Below are positions 41,458-44,367 of a stretch of DNA of 44,367 bases, piece by piece. Source of the stretch: CBFHND01 sp965657085 (GTDB taxonomy: Bacteria > Pseudomonadota > Alphaproteobacteria > Rhodobacterales > Rhodobacteraceae); NCBI GenBank assembly GCA_965657085.1, contig CBFHND010000026.1:1-44367 (forward strand), in the 5' to 3' direction. A model generated the notes under the pieces. The model made no database searches. It worked only from the letters and a program-made list of their open reading frames with translations, and was not told where the DNA came from. Both the position numbers and the translations under genes were made by a program. Position 1 is the first letter of the stretch, and every line of letters starts with the position of its first letter.

Positions 41458-42527
41458 GGCGTGGCCTCCTCGGGTGTCGCTTGTGGCGCGGGGGTGGGCA
41501 GGGGCAGCGGATCGACATAGGTGCCGGGTGGGTTGGCGTCGGTGTGCACCTCGATGCGGGGGCCTTTCAGGCGCAGCTGGTAGGTGGGCACCTTTTCGGT
41601 GAAGGGCGCAGGGGACCGGCCCGACCGCACATCGTATTGAAAGCCATGCCACGGGCAGGTCACCAGACAATCGATCACCCGGCCTTCGCCCAATGGCCCG
41701 TTCTGGTGCGCGCAGGCATTGGAAATCGCGCTCAGCGCGCCGTCCATCAGGTAGACGGCCACGCGTTCGCCCGTGGGCAACAGCGCCACCTTGGCAAAGC
41801 CTTCGCGCATCTCGTCCACGCCCGCCACATCGCACCAGGGCGCGCCGTTGGGCGTGGCCTCATCCTCGGGGCGCAAGGCGGCGGCGATGTGCAGGGCGGC
41901 AACCAGCGCACCGCCGCCCAGAAAGATCACCGTCAGCCCATGGTTTTCCTGGTCCTGCAGGATGCCCAGCGACACATGGCCGATCACCGCGGCATAGGCG
42001 GCATAGATCAGGTAATGCATCCGCTTCCAGACCGGCGGGGTCAGGAACTTGAGCCAGAAATCATGGCTGGTCGCGGCCAGGATCAGCAGGCAGATCAACG
42101 CGAAAATGCCAAAGACCTCGAAAGGAAAGCCTGCGATCTGGCCATAGCTGGTGTTGGCTGTCAGCAGCCCGTAGATGCCGCCGCGTGGGCTAAAGGCGAA
42201 ATACCAGTTCAGGATGAAACCTGCATGGGTCATCGCCACAAAGGCGGTCATCACCCCGAAATGCCGCCGGTTGTAGAGCAGCGGCAAAAACCGGCGGTCG
42301 AGCCTGGCGAGGGGACCGATGCACAGGATCACCGTCAGCATCGCAAAGGCACACGCCCCAAAGGCGCGGGCGTTGTGGATTTGCGGGTTGATCGGGCGCT
42401 CGTGGCTGAGCGCCTCGGGCGTGATGTAGAGGAACACCCACAAGAATGCGGCAACGGCGGCCAGCATCACCGCATCATAGAGCCACTTGTTGGAGTTCCA
42501 CTGAACGGGGGTGTACTTGACGCTCAT
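41454..42527 (-). CDS. Ferric reductase-like / Rieske [2Fe-2S] fusion protein
   Basis: The 357-residue protein joins a six-segment membrane domain of the ferric reductase-like fold (about 18-215; candidate heme ligands His89, His101, His155, His171, His184) to a C-terminal Rieske domain (about 228-330) with both cluster motifs intact: CAH at 272-274 and CPWH at 291-294. Electrons could pass between membrane heme and the [2Fe-2S] cluster. The partner and substrate are unknown. ATG 42527 is coupled to the gene before it (ATGA). A proline-rich tail closes the protein. Confidence 0.8.
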   Translation of the reverse strand: MSVKYTPVQWNSNKWLYDAVMLAAVAAFLWVFLYITPEALSHERPINPQIHNARAFGACAFAMLTVILCIGPLARLDRRFLPLLYNRRHFGVMTAFVAMTHAGFILNWYFAFSPRGGIYGLLTANTSYGQIAGFPFEVFGIFALICLLILAATSHDFWLKFLTPPVWKRMHYLIYAAYAAVIGHVSLGILQDQENHGLTVIFLGGGALVAALHIAAALRPEDEATPNGAPWCDVAGVDEMREGFAKVALLPTGERVAVYLMDGALSAISNACAHQNGPLGEGRVIDCLVTCPWHGFQYDVRSGRSPAPFTEKVPTYQLRLKGPRIEVHTDANPPGTYVDPLPLPTPAPQATPEEATP

Positions 42528-42892
42528 GGCTGCTGGGTCTCCACCTGAATGGGGGCCACGTCCGATGGCCAGCTTTGGCGCACGCCGAGGCCCGCCACGA
42601 CAAGGCCCAGCATCACAAGGGTCATCAGGATCACGGCGGGGCGGTGTGCGGCGCGCACCGGGCGGTAGCGCGCGGCCCAGGGGGCGGCTTCGGCCTCGAT
42701 TTGCCACCAGCGCCACAGCACCACGGGCCAGATCAGCAGAACCCCCGGCACCAGCAAGGGGCGAAAGACGTAAGCCCCGCGCGCGTCTTCATCAATCCGG
42801 TCAATGCCCCAGCCCAGAAACACCAAGGCCGTCACGGCACCCAATCCGCCCCAGATCTGAAGCAAGGTGATCAAAACGCTGGCAAGGTCCAT
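42524..42892 (-). CDS. Small membrane protein at the head of the redox operon
   Basis: The 122-residue protein has three hydrophobic segments (about 5-28, 44-62 and 85-105) with a WRWWQIEAEAAPWAARY loop. No named family is recognised. It overlaps the ferric reductase-Rieske gene by four bases and begins 100 bases from the ABC gene stop, so the operon promoter should be in that gap. Confidence 0.65.
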   Translation of the reverse strand: MDLASVLITLLQIWGGLGAVTALVFLGWGIDRIDEDARGAYVFRPLLVPGVLLIWPVVLWRWWQIEAEAAPWAARYRPVRAAHRPAVILMTLVMLGLVVAGLGVRQSWPSDVAPIQVETQQP

Positions 42893-42992
42893 GATTGGTG
42901 CGTCTCCGGCGGGGTTGCGTCACACTACCCGGCAATCCCCGGCGCGCAAGTCCGGCGTGTCCGCGCGGTGCAGACGGGCGGGGGTTCGCGCT

Positions 42993-44367
42993 TCAGGTTG
43001 AAACGTAGCCCGCGACCACCTGCAACAGCTTGAAGGCGGTTGAGGCGTCGTTTTCCACCACGGCAAGGAATTCCTCTACCCCGATGCGCAGGCACAAAAG
43101 CTCCGAGGCTGCGCGCATGTCCAGTGCGCGCGGCTCACCGCGGATCAGGCCAAGCTCGCCCACCAAGGCACCGGGGCCAACGGTGGTGATCAGCTTGTCG
43201 TCAGCGTCCTCGACGGGCAGCAAAAGATCGGCCTCGCCCTCGATGATCATATAGGCCCCGTCGGCGGGCGGGTCGTTCTTGTGAAAGACGTATTCGCCGG
43301 GGCTGGCCGTGTACCAGCGCGCGCCAAAGGCCAGAAGGCGCAGCTGTTTGCGCGACACGCCGGAAAAGAGGTCGGTCGCTGCCAGCGCCTGCACCTTGCG
43401 CGCCAGATCGGCGCTTGTGGCGCTGTCTTCGCTGGCCGCAGACGGGCCTGCATCGCCCAGGATGCGCCCGGCCTGAATTTCAAAACTCATGTCAAAGGCC
43501 CCGGTGTCTTCGAACCCCGGCGCAATGCACACCAGCGTCGTATCGGGCAACAGCGCGCGCAGGTTCTCGTACATCGCCTCCTGGGCTGCGCTGTCAAAAC
43601 TGGCCAGCGCCCCTTCGAGGATCAGGATGTCGGGCCGTTTGATCGCGGCGCGGCATACGGCCAGCGGTTCGGCAAAAAGGGCGGGCAGGTTGGCCCCGCC
43701 AAGGCTGATGGGCAGATCAAAGATCAGCCGCAGCACGTCGCGGCCCAAACCTTCGGCCAGCATCACCTCGGCCACAACCTGGCGCAGGTCATCGCCCTTG
43801 GACCCCGCCGCATCCGACAGTTTGCCGAAAAGCGCATTTTCAAGAACCGTCATGCCGGGCACGGCCTCGCCGGGGCGGATGGGCGCAAAGGCCTCGCCCA
43901 TGCTGGCCTGCAAGGCCTCCGCATGTGAGCCGCGCAATTCCAGCACGCGCGTCTTGATGTCCTCGGGAAAGCCCGCGCCAATCTGTTCGGCGGTGATCAG
44001 GAAGGGCACGGTCAGCAGGATCGCACGGTCGGCATCCGTCAACGCCGCGCCATCACGCTGACGGGTCAGAATGTCGACTGCCGCCTCGTAGGTGTCCGCG
44101 TCCAGCGACAGCTTGCGAAAGAGCGGGTGGTCGGTGCCATCGACGCCAAAAATCTGGCGCAGCAGTTCGATCACGTCGCGGGTCAGGGCCAGCAGGTCTT
44201 CGGTGATGCCCAGTTCGTTCAGCAATTGCAGGGTTTCGATCTGGCCTTCGATAAAGGCCGAGGTGATGGGCTGGCGGGCCGTGGCAAAGAGCAGGTTCTC
44301 GGCCACGGGCAGGGCAGGGTTGTAGAGGTCCGGGTCAAACAGAAAGGCATGCCGCCGCAAGCCCGCC
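42993..44367 (-). CDS. ABC-type protein with C-terminal cyclic-nucleotide-binding domain (5' end outside window)
   Basis: About 457 residues are seen and the frame is open at the window edge. The central part looks like an ABC ATPase half with altered motifs: IKRPDILILEGALASFDSAAQEAMYENL in place of the Walker B and D loop, where the usual D-E pair reads E-G. The end is a cyclic-nucleotide-binding domain (about the last 130 residues; GEYVFHKNDPPADGAYMIIEGEADLLL, VGELGLIRGEPRALDMRA). Similar proteins in roseobacters are long transporters whose membrane and first ATPase parts would lie beyond the window. Confidence 0.75.
   Translation of the reverse strand, partial: AGLRRHAFLFDPDLYNPALPVAENLLFATARQPITSAFIEGQIETLQLLNELGITEDLLALTRDVIELLRQIFGVDGTDHPLFRKLSLDADTYEAAVDILTRQRDGAALTDADRAILLTVPFLITAEQIGAGFPEDIKTRVLELRGSHAEALQASMGEAFAPIRPGEAVPGMTVLENALFGKLSDAAGSKGDDLRQVVAEVMLAEGLGRDVLRLIFDLPISLGGANLPALFAEPLAVCRAAIKRPDILILEGALASFDSAAQEAMYENLRALLPDTTLVCIAPGFEDTGAFDMSFEIQAGRILGDAGPSAASEDSATSADLARKVQALAATDLFSGVSRKQLRLLAFGARWYTASPGEYVFHKNDPPADGAYMIIEGEADLLLPVEDADDKLITTVGPGALVGELGLIRGEPRALDMRAASELLCLRIGVEEFLAVVENDASTAFKLLQVVAGYVST

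Overview
The window looks like ordinary chromosome from a GC-rich marine alphaproteobacterium of the Rhodobacteraceae (Roseobacter group). Support comes from the gene families (CarD, FdxA, SUV3-like helicase, MmcB, small DUF6324- and DUF6476-like proteins), an alphaproteobacterial LexA box (GTTC-N7-GTTC), and a tRNA-His with no encoded G-1, a G1:U72 pair and A73. Genes are tightly packed with many ATGA overlaps. I see no insertion sequence, prophage, integrase, CRISPR array, restriction system or rRNA. Family names come from reading motifs by eye, not from searches.

Left part (1-9.5 kb): the tail of a TetR regulator, a pirin gene, a self-regulated ArsR-AHSA1 pair with a very clear promoter, operators and leader peptide, a two-gene envelope operon (ClpP-fold protein plus coiled-coil membrane protein), SOS-type mmcB, a biotin-carrier/carboxyltransferase fusion, small conserved genes, tRNA-His, and an rluD-type pseudouridine synthase whose start codon overlaps that of a divergent membrane-protein gene.

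Middle (9.7-22.5 kb): heat-shock sigma factor rpoH behind a heat-shock-type promoter, then a sulfotransferase, a capsule-type glycosyltransferase, a Gfo/Idh/MocA oxidoreductase and a DksA-type zinc-finger gene. A DUF4389 membrane protein follows, behind a perfect FNR box. Eight leftward genes then form a likely operon: SCP2 protein, alpha/beta hydrolase, DNA-end-processing exonuclease, ATP-dependent DNA ligase, amidohydrolase, oligoendopeptidase F, cupin and GNAT.

Right part (22-44.4 kb): SUV3-like helicase, S4 RNA-binding protein, fdxA and carD in one direction; cobS and cobT divergent; SGNH hydrolase; CPA2 cation/proton antiporter with an Lrp regulator divergent from hppD; a large one-pass protein that resembles a GspL/PilM-to-GspC/PilP fusion and carries 17 perfect copies of a hexanucleotide; a SIMPL protein; an O-acetylhomoserine sulfhydrylase; a GT-A-like protein; an unusual four-gene membrane redox operon with a ferric-reductase/Rieske fusion; and the end of an ABC/cyclic-nucleotide-binding protein that continues beyond the window.

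The least explained items are the Rieske-ferric reductase operon, the 851-residue secretion/pilus-like fusion, the ClpP-fold/coiled-coil pair, and a 26-bp palindrome family found at two gene ends.
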